Source: Rhabdochlamydiaceae bacterium (GTDB lineage Bacteria > Chlamydiota > Chlamydiia > Chlamydiales > Rhabdochlamydiaceae). Taken from it: DNA of 64,000 nucleotides. The position numbers were made by a program, and so were the translations under genes. Below the pieces are notes generated by a model. It searched no databases and was not told the origin of the DNA. It worked only from the letters and a program-made list of their open reading frames with translations. The first letter of the stretch is position 1, and each line of letters opens with the position of its first letter. Below, one piece after another: positions 43,240 through 53,052 of the stretch. The stretch is from the NCBI GenBank assembly GCA_019745395.1, contig JAIETG010000019.1, positions 62,001 through 126,000 on the forward strand, written 5' to 3'.

Positions 43240-44667
43240 ATGCCCCTTTCAACAATTTTTCAAATAGCAGCTCTCTCTTTGATCTCTAACGGCGCTTTAG
43301 CAGAAGCAAAAAAACCAAACATTGTCGTCATAGGCGCAGGTCTTGCAGGACTAACTACCGCTTATCGACTGCAACAAAAAGGCCTGGATGTTCATGTTTA
43401 TGAAGCAAGGAAAAGGGTTGGCGGCCGGGTCTTTACCGTAAAAATAGGAGATGAATTGGCTGAACTCGGAGGCCAAAATATTACGGATGGTGGAGATGCC
43501 GAGAATATGCGCTCTCTCATTGCGGAATTTTCCCTAGAGCCAACAAAATATAAAGTCGATCTTGACTATCAGTATCTTACCCAAGATGGATTCATATCCG
43601 GAGATCTATTATACAAGGAAAAGTTCGATTCTGAAGATCTCAAATCACAGCTAGCTCAAGCAGCCCAAAAAGCCCATAATATGAGGGATGTATTAAACAC
43701 CCTGTTAGAAGAAAACGATCCTCTTTATAAGGTCTTATCTGTGAGACTGGCAGCCTATGAAGGAGCTATCATAGACAAGTTATCTCCACTCTATATAGAC
43801 ACTTTATACCACATGCTTCTTGGAGGACTTTCTGCAGCTCATCAGAATGTCGAAAAAGAAAATTATGTCGACATGATAAGCATTAAAGGAGGAAATGCTC
43901 TTTTACCTGAAAAGTTAGCTCAATCTCTTGGAGACAACATACACTTAAACATGCCTCTTGTCGCGATTTCAAAAGCCATAGACAATTGCTATGAACTTGT
44001 TTTTCAAAATGGAGAAAAAGTAAAAACTGACATCGTTGTACTAGCAGTCCCCTGCTCTGTTTACAACGACATTCACTTTGCAAAAGATCTCATCCCAGAA
44101 GAGAAACTAGAAGCTATTAAAAACGTGCAATATGGGACCAATGCAAAAATACTAGTCCCGATTTCTCAACCACCTACTCCAAAAACGACCTTTATCAATG
44201 ATCGCATGGGAGGTTTTTTTGCAAATCACAATGTTTTAACGCTTTACTACACAGGCGACGCTGGAAAATTCTCCGAAACCACTATTTCCCAAGCCTATCA
44301 ACAAGAACATTCGATGCTAGAGAAAGGATTAGGAAAACTATGCCCTCCCTTTTTAGCTCCATCATATGCCCGAGATGAATCCTTTATTTCTTACGACGGG
44401 CCAGTTGGATATAGTTGGCCTAATGATCCTTATGTAAAAGGGACCTACTCTTATATATCCCCTGGCCAAGAAACCCTATTGACTGCCATTGAAAAGCAAG
44501 GGGAAGAACTCACAAAGACCCTTTTTGCCCCCATTGACCAAACACTCTATTTTGCGGGAGAACACGCTTCGATTTTAATGGAAGTGCCGGGAACTATGGA
44601 AGCTGCTTGTGAGTCAGGAGAAAGAACTGCTCGCATGATTGAAAAGGTTTTAAAAAATGAAGCCTAA
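43240..44667 (+). CDS. Flavin-containing amine oxidase-family protein, exported
   Basis: The 475-residue protein has a signal-peptide-like start (residues 1-22, ending SNGALA) and then the FAD-binding motif NIVVIGAGLAGLTTAYRLQQKG (about 27-48) and VYEARKRVGGRVFT, the classical amine oxidase signature. The FAD end motif LYFAGEHAS lies near residue 432. The family oxidises primary or polyamine-type amines or amino acids and makes peroxide. The missing Arg-twin pattern for Tat export suggests Sec export of the apoprotein, which would be unusual for a FAD enzyme. The next genes, on the other strand, are also exported oxidative enzymes. Confidence 0.85.
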   Translation: MPLSTIFQIAALSLISNGALAEAKKPNIVVIGAGLAGLTTAYRLQQKGLDVHVYEARKRVGGRVFTVKIGDELAELGGQNITDGGDAENMRSLIAEFSLEPTKYKVDLDYQYLTQDGFISGDLLYKEKFDSEDLKSQLAQAAQKAHNMRDVLNTLLEENDPLYKVLSVRLAAYEGAIIDKLSPLYIDTLYHMLLGGLSAAHQNVEKENYVDMISIKGGNALLPEKLAQSLGDNIHLNMPLVAISKAIDNCYELVFQNGEKVKTDIVVLAVPCSVYNDIHFAKDLIPEEKLEAIKNVQYGTNAKILVPISQPPTPKTTFINDRMGGFFANHNVLTLYYTGDAGKFSETTISQAYQQEHSMLEKGLGKLCPPFLAPSYARDESFISYDGPVGYSWPNDPYVKGTYSYISPGQETLLTAIEKQGEELTKTLFAPIDQTLYFAGEHASILMEVPGTMEAACESGERTARMIEKVLKNEA

Positions 44668-44702
44668 GTAAAAGAAGGAATTCGAAAAATGCCAGGATTT
44701 TT

Positions 44703-45218
44703 TTAGGGAATCCAATCCCCTCTCTCTTTATTTACGTAAATGAGATCTGGTGTCAATACAACACCCAAAGACTCAGAGAGGCTCTGGGCATTAACAAAAT
44801 TAAACAAGAGCTCTTTGGTTTTGTATTCCCTTACCAATTTAGCAATTTCAATTTCATCTTCAACACTTCCCTCGGGATTTGTTCTATTAGGAGACTCTCC
44901 TCCCACAACAAAGGTTTCCAATGTATCTTCCAAGCAGTTCTTTTTAAGCATCTTGCTCTTTAATCGACTAAACATATCCTCAATGGCTACACAGGTATGC
45001 GCAAGTCCTAGAACAGGAACTCCCTCTGCCGTTAAACCACGAGCACATATCGGAAAACAAGGCCCTACACCACTTGTTTCTAAAACTTTCTGATGGCCTA
45101 CAACTACTTTAAGAGCATCCATATCGACATCAGAGATCCTTCCTAAGGCTCTTGGAGGTTGCATGATCTGAATTCGTCCATCTCCAAGTTTGCATCTAGG
45201 ATTAGAAGAATAAAACAC
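44703..45218 (-). CDS. CheD-like (Cys-His dyad deamidase-fold) protein
   Basis: In the 171-residue protein, VGPCFPICARG with Cys54 and LGLAHTC with His74 match the order and spacing of the catalytic Cys and His in CheD (GLGSC ... AH), a glutamine deamidase related to the toxin CNF1. The C-terminal half ends FNFVNAQSLSESLGVVLTPD. No chemotaxis genes lie in the window, so a chemoreceptor substrate is unlikely. The GTG at 45218 has GGAGG touching it, so the true start is unclear. It lies 22 bases after the IPNS-like gene on the same strand, probably co-transcribed. Similarity is by motif only. Confidence 0.5.
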   Translation of the reverse strand: MFYSSNPRCKLGDGRIQIMQPPRALGRISDVDMDALKVVVGHQKVLETSGVGPCFPICARGLTAEGVPVLGLAHTCVAIEDMFSRLKSKMLKKNCLEDTLETFVVGGESPNRTNPEGSVEDEIEIAKLVREYKTKELLFNFVNAQSLSESLGVVLTPDLIYVNKERGDWIP

Positions 45219-45239
45219 CTCCCTAAAAATAAGGTTAAA

Positions 45240-46217
45240 TTAATCCTGTTTAGATCCATAGAGCTTATTACTCAAAGCTTCAAAAAATGTAGTTGTAGGC
45301 TCTCCATGAATTAATTTCTTTTCCATAGGATCCCAGTCATATACATATCCAACTTTGTCACTATTTCTAAAAAAGCCAACTCGCGGATCAGTAAATAATA
45401 CAGTAGAGATTCTCATTTTCTCTTTTTGCGTCACAACTCTATGATTGGATGCTTTTACTCCTGGTAATAACTTCTCAAGGCAATACCCAAAGTTAATCGT
45501 AAGATATCCATCTTCCATATGAAGAGATTTCCAAACACCATCAATTTCCGCCTCTAATCCTGGATCTGGGGCATCAAGAACTGTAATACTTCCCCAATCT
45601 TTATGGGCCCCAACACCATCTGTCCTATCCCCTAACTTAGGATCATAGCAATTAAAAAGAAGGAAATGTGATCCTTCCAGGTTTGAGCTTCCCCCCGTAG
45701 CCTCAAACCAAAGATCTTCAGGCAATTGATACCTTCTTAAGATGCTTTGCAAAATCACAACTCCCATCTCAGCCATTTGCTGACCTAGTTTTTGCACATT
45801 CACAGGATAGTTCGGCTCTCCAATAGTTTCCTTTTGATCTACGTGACACTTGTCCCAATTATCTCTTTCCAATGTGAAACGAACAGTTTGTGCAACATCA
45901 CTTTTAAGGTAGCCATTTACTACATCTAAAACTCCAAATTCTCTATAACGCAAATCTGAAGTAAATGTTCTAGCGAAGATGCGACCCACTTCTAAATCCA
46001 AATCTTGAGGGGCTTTAATACGAAAAAAACCGACTTTAATCGCTTCTTCAAAATCATTGTCCGATTCAAAAACAACTTCCTCATTAACAATGGAGGCAGT
46101 TTTCATGTAATACATGGGCGTTGCAGCTGTTTCAGCGTCTGCAATAAGAAAAGATGAAAAGTTTAAAGACAGCAAACAAAAAACATAAGCTAAATAGACC
46201 ATTTTGCAAACCCCCAT
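45240..46217 (-). CDS. Isopenicillin N synthase-like 2-oxoglutarate/Fe(II) dioxygenase, exported
   Basis: The 325-residue protein starts with a signal peptide (about residues 6-26). The double-stranded beta-helix core lies at about 160-290. GVGAHKDWGSITVLD holds the His-x-Asp iron ligands and SNHRVVT the distal His; RISTVLF follows with the Arg-x-Ser/Thr pair that binds 2-oxoglutarate. These enzymes hydroxylate or cyclise small molecules. Export is unusual, since the cofactor and iron come from the cytosol in most relatives. An ATG at 46202 with a G-run before it is an alternative start. It is followed by the CheD-like gene. Confidence 0.82.
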   Translation of the reverse strand: MGVCKMVYLAYVFCLLSLNFSSFLIADAETAATPMYYMKTASIVNEEVVFESDNDFEEAIKVGFFRIKAPQDLDLEVGRIFARTFTSDLRYREFGVLDVVNGYLKSDVAQTVRFTLERDNWDKCHVDQKETIGEPNYPVNVQKLGQQMAEMGVVILQSILRRYQLPEDLWFEATGGSSNLEGSHFLLFNCYDPKLGDRTDGVGAHKDWGSITVLDAPDPGLEAEIDGVWKSLHMEDGYLTINFGYCLEKLLPGVKASNHRVVTQKEKMRISTVLFTDPRVGFFRNSDKVGYVYDWDPMEKKLIHGEPTTTFFEALSNKLYGSKQD

Positions 46218-46354
46218 TTTTCCATTATTTTCTCTGGAATTTCAAATATGGTATTCGCAAATTAAGATATTGTCAAAAGAATCACAATTAAGAAAAACAG
46301 ACATCAGCTTGCCTGCATAAATTCTGATTATATGCAGGCAAGTTGAAAGGTTTT

Positions 46355-48238
46355 TTAAGATGGGACTGGCAACGAGCGTACCTGATGCTCACTATTTTTT
46401 GGTTGAAGAGCCTTTTGTTTTACTTCTGCCTGCAAGATTTGGAGCAATTGCGACTGAATGGCTTGCGTATCTGGCGTAGCATATTTTGCATCTGCTAAAT
46501 TAATGCTCTCCAATGGATCGTTCGTCAAATCATATAACTCAAACTGAACAACATCAGGAACAGCAGGAGCCTCGATAGGAGTACTGCATGTGCAGGACAG
46601 TGGAGCTTGGGCAAATGTTTTATTTTCAAAATACATGGCAAGTTTCCATGTCCCTTTCCCCTCTAGTTGAACCACTATAGCATTTATAAATGCTGGTTGG
46701 CTTACATAATCATAGGGAGTTCCTACGGGATTGGTCGTAAGAGAACCTGTTAGAATTTGATCATATGTCAAAAACAAAATAGGCTCACTCAAAGCTTTAA
46801 CTTCTGAGGATGTGGCCTTACCCTGTACTACATTTGATAAATTCCTTCCAACCAAAGTTTGCGAGTCTGTAAAAGTTGCTTGTAATCCATTTGTAATAGA
46901 ATCTACATCAATTTCTGCCAGTCCACAAAGTGTAGGCAGCAAATCAACGTGACTAGTAAGGATGTCGACATGTGCTCCTTGAGGCAAAAGCGTTGGCGAG
47001 TAAAACGTCAACGGCACGTGAATTGCTTCCTCATACATGTTGAACCATTTTTGAAAGTTCCCATGCGCTCCCAAAAGATCCCCATGATCTGAGGTGAAAA
47101 CCACAATAGTGTTGTCGCGGAAACTGCTTTCTTGCAAAGCAGAAAGTACGCGGCCGATTTCACTATCTACTTTCTTTTGCAACGTATAATACAATTTTCT
47201 ATATTCTTCTGTATCCGTTGTAGGCTGAAACCCATTCTGGTATTGCTCTTTATAAGAAGATTGTACTAAGGGTTTTGTACTTAAATCTTCATCGGCAGTC
47301 GGTGCAGGAGCAATATCTGGCAAGGTAGAATCAATTTCAAAATTGTAAGTGGGAAAGTTTTTCGTCAAATCCCCATATAGGGTAATGTCATGAGGGTTTA
47401 CAAAAGAACACACGATAAACCAAGGCTGCTTATCACAAGTGCCTTCAGCATTAAGTTGCTGTAAAAGAGAAATCGTGTCATCTGCATAAAAGACATCTCT
47501 TCCAGATACTCCAATACCTGCAGAACCTCCTGATTGGTGTGGAGGCGCGCCATGAGGTTCTGGTCCTATCCATCCGTTACTAAATCCAAAAGGACTAAGC
47601 AGATTTGCAGCGCGATACACATTTTCCAAGTGAGGATCCCGTACACCTGTTATTGCATTATAAGATAAAACCGCGTTCTGAGTTCCTGGGCTATATAGGT
47701 CATCTTTAGAGATATGCCATTTTCCGATGTAAAAAGTACGATACTGTCCTTCTGTAAAAATGTTTCCTGCCGTAGGTACTGAATACGGATTTAACCAGAA
47801 CATCGTAGGATCCGTTGCGGGCTTAGCAGCTCCATCGGTTTGAGATACCCCATGAAATGTCGGATAGTGCCCGGTAAACAAAGAAGTACGACTTGGAGCA
47901 CAAGCAATCGATGCGCAGTAGTGGTTCTCAAAATTTACACCGTTATCTTGTAGAAACGTTATAGTTTTCAAGTTATCACGCGTCCATTGACGCAGCTCAT
48001 CGCTTTCATATACGACCGGTTTGCGTAGCTCATCGACTAAAATAAACAAAATATTGGGTTTTTGCTGGGAAGAGTTACATTTAGAGGTGGATTTTTTGGA
48101 TTTCACCCCTGATTTAGAGATCAATTTACCAGAACTAGTACGCGAGGCTTTCTCAATCTGTAAATCACTCTTTGGACTAGCACTTAGATGAACCAAGCTA
48201 AAAAAAGCAGAAACTATAGATAAACTGACAAAACGCAT
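46355..48238 (-). CDS. Exported sulfatase
   Basis: The 627-residue protein has a signal peptide (MRFVSLSIVSAFFSLVHLSA) and then the alkaline-phosphatase-like sulfatase fold. The metal start motif is NILFILVDELRKP near 62-74. The core Cys113-Ala-Pro-Ser-Arg117 followed by TSLFTGHYP is the site turned into formylglycine. Later motifs are YIGKWHIS and VVFTSDHGDLLGAHG near 380. It would cleave sulfate esters in the periplasm or outside the cell. No formylglycine-generating enzyme lies in the window. AAGGAGG sits five bases before the ATG. Confidence 0.92.
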   Translation of the reverse strand: MRFVSLSIVSAFFSLVHLSASPKSDLQIEKASRTSSGKLISKSGVKSKKSTSKCNSSQQKPNILFILVDELRKPVVYESDELRQWTRDNLKTITFLQDNGVNFENHYCASIACAPSRTSLFTGHYPTFHGVSQTDGAAKPATDPTMFWLNPYSVPTAGNIFTEGQYRTFYIGKWHISKDDLYSPGTQNAVLSYNAITGVRDPHLENVYRAANLLSPFGFSNGWIGPEPHGAPPHQSGGSAGIGVSGRDVFYADDTISLLQQLNAEGTCDKQPWFIVCSFVNPHDITLYGDLTKNFPTYNFEIDSTLPDIAPAPTADEDLSTKPLVQSSYKEQYQNGFQPTTDTEEYRKLYYTLQKKVDSEIGRVLSALQESSFRDNTIVVFTSDHGDLLGAHGNFQKWFNMYEEAIHVPLTFYSPTLLPQGAHVDILTSHVDLLPTLCGLAEIDVDSITNGLQATFTDSQTLVGRNLSNVVQGKATSSEVKALSEPILFLTYDQILTGSLTTNPVGTPYDYVSQPAFINAIVVQLEGKGTWKLAMYFENKTFAQAPLSCTCSTPIEAPAVPDVVQFELYDLTNDPLESINLADAKYATPDTQAIQSQLLQILQAEVKQKALQPKNSEHQVRSLPVPS

Positions 48239-48616
48239 ATACCCTCCTTGGTGGCAACATTATGGAAGAGAACAACTTATCTCTAAGCCAAAAAAAACAT
48301 TGACCATACAGTACATTCAATATTTCAACACAGTTATTTTTTGGAAAATTGATGTTTCTGTTTAGTTGTACAAGCTCTCCTCGTAGAGGTTTACGTTGTC
48401 TCGAGCTGTATACTTTTTTACTTTTGCTTTTTTCTAGATTACAGCCGCTCGTACTCTATCATTCGATAGAGGACTAAAATTATGTTCTCAAAGTCTATAT
48501 GTCCCTTAGAAAGATACTGATGCACTAAAAAAGCAAAACATCAAACACTTAAACATATTAATTTAACATTTAATTTGATAAAATTAGTTATATATAATTT
48601 AAATGGCGAGCCTTTT
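48239..48616. other. Intergenic stretch without a supported gene
   Basis: 378 bases between divergent genes. Small inverted runs such as CTCTATCATTCGATAGAG (48454-48471) occur, which forms an eight-base-pair hairpin, but no gene or RNA family is recognised. It should hold both promoters. Confidence 0.5.
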
Positions 48617-49198
48617 ATGAATATACAGAATTCTATTGCAGTAGGAGCTATTGGAGTTGGGGTTGTAGGAATTGCTACAAAAGTTGCCTGTGATTATGTT
48701 TCTTCTCTGGGTATATTTGAAAAAGTAAAAATAGTGGCAAGTTTGGCCATTTTAGGATACGGAACGTATTTAGCCTCAAACTATTTGACAACAGAAAAAC
48801 CACCTGCTTTGAAAGCCGAAATACCAATTTTAACGCAAAATGCAGTTAAGACGGTTTCTCAAACGACACCAAACAAGAAAACTAGTGCCAACTATCGAAG
48901 TTTAGAAGAATTAATCGATACAATGAAATATTTGTATTTAGGAAATGGATCGATTAAAACTCTAAACGATCCGTTTGAGTTTGAGCTTTCTGGGGATAGA
49001 ATTTCAAATGAGGGTTATGTTTATAAGAAGGGTTGGAAAATACGCATTGGCGCTCTTGATGGAAGAATTGGATATCAACTTCCAGAAGAAACACTTGGAA
49101 AAGATCTAAGCCGTAGAGTAGACGAAAAAAGGAATGACAATCGTCCATGCAAAGAACACCCTTTAAAACATATCGAAGACCCAGATTTTAAACCATAA
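48617..49198 (+). CDS. Hypothetical protein with two N-terminal hydrophobic segments
   Basis: From ATG 48617 the protein is 193 residues. Two hydrophobic segments lie at about 6-25 and 37-53, then a polar domain (about 90-190) with a helix EELIDTMKYLYLG. No family recognised. A longer frame from 48575 adds residues before the first helix and has no better ribosome binding site. The hydrophobic hairpin near the N-terminus again fits an Inc-like or membrane-tethered protein. Confidence 0.55.
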   Translation: MNIQNSIAVGAIGVGVVGIATKVACDYVSSLGIFEKVKIVASLAILGYGTYLASNYLTTEKPPALKAEIPILTQNAVKTVSQTTPNKKTSANYRSLEELIDTMKYLYLGNGSIKTLNDPFEFELSGDRISNEGYVYKKGWKIRIGALDGRIGYQLPEETLGKDLSRRVDEKRNDNRPCKEHPLKHIEDPDFKP

Positions 49199-49325
49199 GT
49201 CGAAAAGACTGATTTAAAAGCCTGTTGTAATTCAAATCAGGGAAAAGATGCGTGCCTATACACCACCAAATCCTTTTTAGAATCAAAAATCATAAAAATA
49301 AAGCTTTCACATAACTTCTCTAAAA

Positions 49326-49735
49326 TTAATCGTTAAATTTGGCAGTAATAACGCCCAATACAACGTAAGCTGCTAAATAATAAACGCTATCTAGCCAAAA
49401 CATCCCAAGAGTTTTTTTCCCAAAAATAACAGGAGAGAAAATGGTTGGCACAATGAATCCCCCCAAGTTAACAGCCCAATCAAAACACCGGATGCAGCAG
49501 TTTTTGCATGAGCAATATTCAAAAAACACCCCATAGCATAGGCAATAACTGAAGCGCTAATAAAAGCTCCTAAATAAACTCTAACAGGAACTCCGTCCGC
49601 CTTTTTTTGCATATGATTAATTAAGTCCGGCCAAAATCTCCCTAATGCCCACTGACTATAGAAAACAATTCCCATAAGAATATAAGAAACTGCTCCAAAA
49701 ACAACTCCAAGCGGGCTTACTTTCATCCATGCCAT
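49326..49735 (-). pseudogene. DUF1761-like membrane protein with a frameshift at a G tract
   Basis: The reading starts at ATG 49735 (GGAGG ten bases upstream) with MAWMKVSPLGVVFGAVSYIL and runs to ...GVLIGLLTW. Family continuity then jumps to another frame: GGFIVPTIFSPVIFG, then KTLGMFWLDSVYYLAAYVVL, ending at 49326. The change falls at a run of six G on the coding strand (C at 49459-49464). Seven G would restore one continuous protein of about 136 residues with four membrane helices. It is either a recent pseudogene or a slippage-controlled (phase-variable) gene. A sequencing error is also possible. Confidence 0.72.
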
Positions 49736-49930
49736 TGTAATGACTCCTCCCAAATTAAATGCTAACTTATAGGAGAAAATAGAATTTTTAAAAATCGTTT
49801 AATTTCCTCCATTCTCATGAGGTCCCACCCTTTAAAAAATCTAATAAATTCAGCTTGTTGACAATCGTTTTACATGTTAGTACTACGTCAAGAGATAAAG
49901 TCCTTCAACGATTAAAAAAAGCAAATAATC

Positions 49931-52633
49931 ATGAGTAATATTATAGAAAAGCAAAGACTTTTTGAAGCTCGCGACAAAAATATTCCCTGGAAGAAATGGG
50001 GACCTTATCTTAGCGAAAGACAATGGGGTACGGTCCGAGAGGATTACAGTAAAAATGCCGATACTTGGAATTATTTCACCCATGATCAAGCAAGGTCCAG
50101 AGCCTACCGTTGGGGAGAAGATGGGATCGCAGGAATATCTGATGAAAAACAAAAACTATGTTTTGCTATAGCCTTATGGAATGGAAAAGATCCTATTTTA
50201 AAAGAGCGCTTGTTCGGATTAAACAACAACGAAGGCAATCATGGAGAGGATGTCAAAGAATACTACTTCTACCTTGATAACACCCCAACGCATTCCTACA
50301 TGAAATACCTCTACAAGTACACTCAAGAGGCCTATCCTTATTCCACTCTTGTAGCTAACAATAAAAACCGCAATCGTAAGGATCAGGAATACGAACTTCT
50401 AGACACCGGAATTTTTGATAAAAACAATTACTTCGATGTATTCATAGAATATGCAAAAAACTCGCCAGAAGACATACTAATTAGAATATCTATACACAAT
50501 CGAGGAGAGACCCAAGCGCTTCTACATGTTCTTCCTACCCTGTGGTTTCGAAACACCTGGGATTGGGAAGAAAATTCATCTAAACCAAAACTACAAAAAA
50601 CACAAAAAGATAAAAATTTCCAATTAATTTCAGCCACCTATCTTAATTCAGAAGAAAAATTTCTACATTGCAAAGGATCACCAGCACTTCTGTTTACAGA
50701 AAACGAAACGAATCATCAAAAAATTTTCGGAACAAAAAACAAAAGCCCCTACGTAAAAGACGGCATCAACAACTATTTAGTAGAAAAACAAACAAATGCG
50801 ATCAATCCCAATAACATAGGAACCAAGGCTTCTGCTCAATATGAATTTACCGTAGATGCCGGACAAAATGTTGTAATTCAACTTCGACTTTCTAATAAAA
50901 TAGAAAACGATCCTTTCGGAGATCTGTTCGAACAGGTTTTCTCTACCAGAATCGATGAAGCCAATAAATTCTACGAATCGATTACCCCATCTTCTCTAAA
51001 TCCAGATACTGCCAACGTATTTCGACAATCCATGGCAGGATTGCTATGGAGTAAACAATACTATTTTTTCGACGCTAATTTATGGTTAAAAGAGCACAAT
51101 GCTGGCCCTTTTGAATTGCACAGCCGTCAATTTCGAAATAAAGAATGGTTTCACATGTTTAATGACCATATTATTTCAATGCCTGATAAGTGGGAGTACC
51201 CTTGGTATGCCGCTTGGGATCTAGATTTCCATGCTATAGCGCTCACAGCAGTCGATCAGGACTTTGCAAAACAACAACTAGATTTAATGCTTCAATCAGC
51301 ATATATGCATCCCAACGGTCAAATTCCTGCCTATGAGTGGAATTTCAGTGATGTAAATCCTCCAATACATGCTTGGGCGACTCTTTTTTTAAGCAGATTA
51401 GAGGCTGTGTCTCAACAAAAACCCGATATAGATTTTCTAAAACGTTCTTTCTCAAAACTTTTGCTCAACTTCACCTGGTGGGTCAATCGTAAAGATCGAT
51501 TTGGCAAAAACGTTTTTGAAGGAGGCTTTCTTGGATTAGATAATATCGGGGTCTTTGATAGAAGCTCCCCTCTACCTACAGGAGGATATCTTGAACAAGC
51601 CGATAGCACTGCTTGGATGTGTTTATTTTGCCAAAACATGCTAGAACTTAGCGCGCGTTTAGCGGAATATGATGAAACTTATGAAGACTTAGCCATTAAG
51701 TTTGCAGATCATTTTTTTTGGATTGCAAACGCTATTAACAGATCTGAGCAAGAGGGAATGTGGGATGAAGAAGATGGATTTTATTATGACCTATTACGCA
51801 AACCTGATGGAAGTACATCTAGACTGAAAGTGAGATCTATTGTAGGTATTCTCCCCCTTTGTGCGGTGTCTGTAATAGATGCAGATCAAAGAGAGAAACT
51901 TCCAAAAGCAGTAGAGCATTTTCGAAATAGATTAAAACAGATGCCAGAGCTAATGAAGGGATTGCATCCTACAGGACCTGGACATCTAGGAGTTGCTGAC
52001 AGGGGTATTTTAGCTCTTGTAAATCGGGAAAAATTAAAACGTATTCTCACTAAAGTATTAGATGAAAATGAATTTTTAAGCCCCTATGGAATTAGAGCTT
52101 TATCCAAATATCACCAAGAAAACCCTTATATATTTTATGTAGGAGAAACAGAATACAAAGTAAAATACGAGCCAGGAGAATCAGAATCTGGAATGTTTGG
52201 CGGCAACTCCAATTGGAGAGGTCCAGTTTGGCTACCAATGAATGTTCTAATCATTCGGGCTCTGTTACAGTACTTTCTCTACTACGGAGATGATTTTTTA
52301 ATAGAGTGCCCGACAGGTTCTGGAAATATGATGAATCTTTTTGATGTAAGTAAAGAAATCGCAAACCGTTTGACCTCTATTTTCTTGTGTAACAAAGAAG
52401 ACAAACGCCCTGTTTATGGGGAAACTCAAAAATTCCAAAAAGATCCCTACTGGAAAGATTACATTCTTTTTTATGAATATTTTCACGGAGATACCGGGGC
52501 TGGACTCGGAGCAAGTCATCAAACAGGTTGGACAGGACTCATAGGAAAAATTATACAGCTATATGGGACCTTAGATCCTGAACAATTGCTCCAAAAAGGT
52601 AAAATGGAAGCATTCCGGCAAAAGAACTCGTAA
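49931..52633 (+). CDS. Glycoside hydrolase family 63-type alpha-glucosidase
   Basis: The 900-residue protein resembles the bacterial GH63/mannosyl-oligosaccharide glucosidase group (inverting alpha-glucosidases). The N-terminal domain (about 1-330) opens with PWKKWGPYLSERQWGTVREDY and AYRWGEDGIAGISD. The (alpha/alpha) barrel follows, with HIISMPDKWEYPWYAAWDLDFH near 415-436 (the conserved acidic residue region), PAYEWNFSDVNPP, FGGNSNWRGPVWLPMN near 755, and GDTGAGLGASHQTGWTGL near 855. There is no signal peptide, so it works in the cytosol on internalised or stored glucosides. It stands alone, with possible promoters in 49736-49930. Confidence 0.9.
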   Translation: MSNIIEKQRLFEARDKNIPWKKWGPYLSERQWGTVREDYSKNADTWNYFTHDQARSRAYRWGEDGIAGISDEKQKLCFAIALWNGKDPILKERLFGLNNNEGNHGEDVKEYYFYLDNTPTHSYMKYLYKYTQEAYPYSTLVANNKNRNRKDQEYELLDTGIFDKNNYFDVFIEYAKNSPEDILIRISIHNRGETQALLHVLPTLWFRNTWDWEENSSKPKLQKTQKDKNFQLISATYLNSEEKFLHCKGSPALLFTENETNHQKIFGTKNKSPYVKDGINNYLVEKQTNAINPNNIGTKASAQYEFTVDAGQNVVIQLRLSNKIENDPFGDLFEQVFSTRIDEANKFYESITPSSLNPDTANVFRQSMAGLLWSKQYYFFDANLWLKEHNAGPFELHSRQFRNKEWFHMFNDHIISMPDKWEYPWYAAWDLDFHAIALTAVDQDFAKQQLDLMLQSAYMHPNGQIPAYEWNFSDVNPPIHAWATLFLSRLEAVSQQKPDIDFLKRSFSKLLLNFTWWVNRKDRFGKNVFEGGFLGLDNIGVFDRSSPLPTGGYLEQADSTAWMCLFCQNMLELSARLAEYDETYEDLAIKFADHFFWIANAINRSEQEGMWDEEDGFYYDLLRKPDGSTSRLKVRSIVGILPLCAVSVIDADQREKLPKAVEHFRNRLKQMPELMKGLHPTGPGHLGVADRGILALVNREKLKRILTKVLDENEFLSPYGIRALSKYHQENPYIFYVGETEYKVKYEPGESESGMFGGNSNWRGPVWLPMNVLIIRALLQYFLYYGDDFLIECPTGSGNMMNLFDVSKEIANRLTSIFLCNKEDKRPVYGETQKFQKDPYWKDYILFYEYFHGDTGAGLGASHQTGWTGLIGKIIQLYGTLDPEQLLQKGKMEAFRQKNS

Positions 52634-52660
52634 AGAGAAAAGAGGCGCTTTTCTTATCAA

Positions 52661-52760
52661 TATTACAAGCTATAGTCCACATCGAATTGATAAGTATGCC
52701 TCCATACCCTTTAACATGGATTTTCCAGTGCCTGTTCAAGCATTTAGCAAGAGCCTGAAA
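52661..52760 (-). pseudogene. Decayed barrel 3'-end fragment, copy 1
   Basis: On the minus strand this stretch reads FQALAKCLNRHWKIHVKGYGG and then drifts out of frame toward a VDYS-like end. It matches copy 2 (53463-53590) in both protein and DNA. HWKIHVKG-x-G-N and a final Tyr-aromatic end resemble the last strands of an outer-membrane beta-barrel. No intact parent gene lies beside it. Confidence 0.55.
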
Positions 52761-53052
52761 AGTCGACGAATCCGAAATCAAACGAGCAAACCAAACCTCA
52801 AGACACTAATCAGCAACAACTTAAAATAAAAAATCGTCATTCAGCGAATTGCACCACAAGATCGACCGCGCAAATACAACAAATTAAGTCTCTTTAAATC
52901 AACATGTTAAATAAAATATTTTGGCGAGCAAGTTTAAAATCCCCAATTTAGGAATTGACATTATACAACCATAAAAACAAATAATTAACAATAAGCAAGA
53001 CGCAAATCAAATAAACATAAAAATAAACTAAAAATAATAAAAAGGAGCAACT

